From Lachnospiraceae bacterium UBA5902 (GTDB lineage: Bacteria > Bacillota > Clostridia > Lachnospirales > Lachnospiraceae), in the NCBI GenBank assembly GCA_002431865.1, contig DJEI01000023.1, positions 30,864-36,439 of the forward strand: a stretch of 5,576 nt of DNA. The letters are read 5' to 3'. Under the pieces are notes generated by a model. It was not told where the DNA came from and made no database searches. It saw nothing but the letters and a program-made list of their open reading frames with translations. Positions 4,633 to 5,576 of this stretch are shown one piece after another. Every line of letters starts with the position of its first letter. The stretch's first letter is position 1. The position numbers were made by a program, and so were the translations under genes.

Positions 4633-5576
4633 TTAAACTACTTCAAGTAATTTTTTCAATTGATCGGTAAAATGCTCTGCATGAATATACTCTTCATGTT
4701 TATCTATAATATGTTCTATTTCAAACTGTGCCTCCTCTTCTGTCAAATAAGCCGAATACGACATAAACATAGGTTTATCTTTTTTTTCCTCAAAATAAAT
4801 TAGCTTCTTTCCATCTTCAGATTCTTCAATTGATTTTATTCTTGCGCCAAAAACACATTTTACTATATAAAAATTTCTATTCTGATTAGCAAAACTAAAG
4901 ACACACTTATCAATATATGATGCAAATAATTCTTGTCCAACTTGTGGTGCCTCAACATCTGCAGTACTTATATAATTTAACTTATCATTTTTTTTAATAA
5001 TTTTTTTCTGAACCAAAAGTAAGTACATTTCTTCAATCACAAAATTAGGATTGGATTCATTTATTGCAGTTTTGGAATCAACTTCTATTGAAAATACATC
5101 TAATAACTCCCTAATTCGCTGATAGTAATCAGAAGACTGCTTAAATTGCTTTCTAATTTTTAACAATTGTTCAGATTGAAATCCTTTTTTTAATAACACA
5201 TCAAGCAATGCAACAAATTTTTTACTCTCATAAACTAAATTTTGCAATGTCACATTATCTAATAATTCATACTTATATGTTAATCGCATCTTATATTCTT
5301 CTAACGCAAATTCAATATTGATTTTAAATAATGACATATCTTTTGATTCTAGTCTCACAAATTTCTTTGAAACAGTACGAATAAAATCAATTTTTTCAGC
5401 GTGACCATCTAAATTCAATTTCAAACTGTATAGATCATACGGTGGTGCTAACATTACTTTTTCTATAGTTTTATGTCTTTCTATCGGATACTGGCTTTCA
5501 TTAATATTTTTAGTAATGTCTATAGAAGGGGAAAATGGCACTTTTCTTGGCTCTCCATATGTATCTATGTATTCTA
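4633..5576 (-). CDS. Protein of unknown function, 5' end beyond the window
   Basis: The reading frame is open from the right edge (first whole codon GAA, 5574-5572) to TAA (4635-4633), so at least 313 residues are seen. A GTG at 5541 could start a 302-residue protein, with a GGAGAG 9 nt upstream. However, the frame continues through EYIDTYGEPRK before it without a stop, and no in-frame ATG lies in that stretch, so the gene probably begins outside the window. The product is charged and mostly helical, with Lys/Glu-rich segments (about 110-150, counting from GTG) and no signal peptide, membrane segment or recognisable catalytic motif. It is more AT-rich than the CpXC gene that follows 16 nt downstream, whose ribosome binding site starts immediately after this stop. 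I do not recognise the family. Confidence 0.75.
   Translation of the reverse strand, partial: EYIDTYGEPRKVPFSPSIDITKNINESQYPIERHKTIEKVMLAPPYDLYSLKLNLDGHAEKIDFIRTVSKKFVRLESKDMSLFKINIEFALEEYKMRLTYKYELLDNVTLQNLVYESKKFVALLDVLLKKGFQSEQLLKIRKQFKQSSDYYQRIRELLDVFSIEVDSKTAINESNPNFVIEEMYLLLVQKKIIKKNDKLNYISTADVEAPQVGQELFASYIDKCVFSFANQNRNFYIVKCVFGARIKSIEESEDGKKLIYFEEKKDKPMFMSYSAYLTEEEAQFEIEHIIDKHEEYIHAEHFTDQLKKLLEVV

Overview
The window looks like a chromosomal stretch of a low-GC Gram-positive anaerobe, most likely a Clostridia/Lachnospiraceae-type bacterium. This rests on the AT-rich composition, strong AGGAGG ribosome binding sites, a CIRCE heat-shock operator and the protein families present. It is an inference from style, not a species identification. 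Every gene I can support is on the minus strand, so transcription runs from high to low coordinates.

Upstream cluster (5576 to about 1119), in transcription order: a gene of unknown function that runs off the right edge; a CpXC-domain zinc-ribbon protein; a shortened DUF1016 (YhcG-type PDDEXK nuclease family) gene without its catalytic core; a second, out-of-order DUF1016 fragment; a small FMN-binding split-barrel protein of the pyridoxamine-phosphate-oxidase-like group; and a 556-residue protein with a coiled coil and a C-terminal DUF2325 domain. Gaps are short (16, 29 and 19 nt where genes are intact), so this is probably one or two operons. No internal promoter or convincing terminator was seen.

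The DUF1016 segment is the most unusual part. It is flanked by a direct repeat of about 63 bp (3939-4001 and 3210-3276). Each copy carries the last codons of the CpXC gene plus the same AAGGAGG ribosome binding site, 8 nt from the next ATG. Between the repeats, pieces of one DUF1016 protein occur in the order N-terminal domain, C-terminal tail, middle segment. The family order is N-terminal, middle, nuclease core, tail. This looks like insertion or duplication followed by rearrangement inside an older CpXC-FMN-protein operon.

Heat-shock unit (about 976 to 56): a sigma-A-type promoter (TTGACA, 17 bp, TATAGT) whose -35 box lies inside a CIRCE element; a leader of about 157 nt with a clear 5' hairpin; a small heat-shock protein (Hsp20); a previously easy-to-miss 39-codon lysine-rich ORF with its own ribosome binding site; and a strong hairpin terminator just after that ORF. 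The layout implies HrcA-repressed production of Hsp20 together with the small basic protein.
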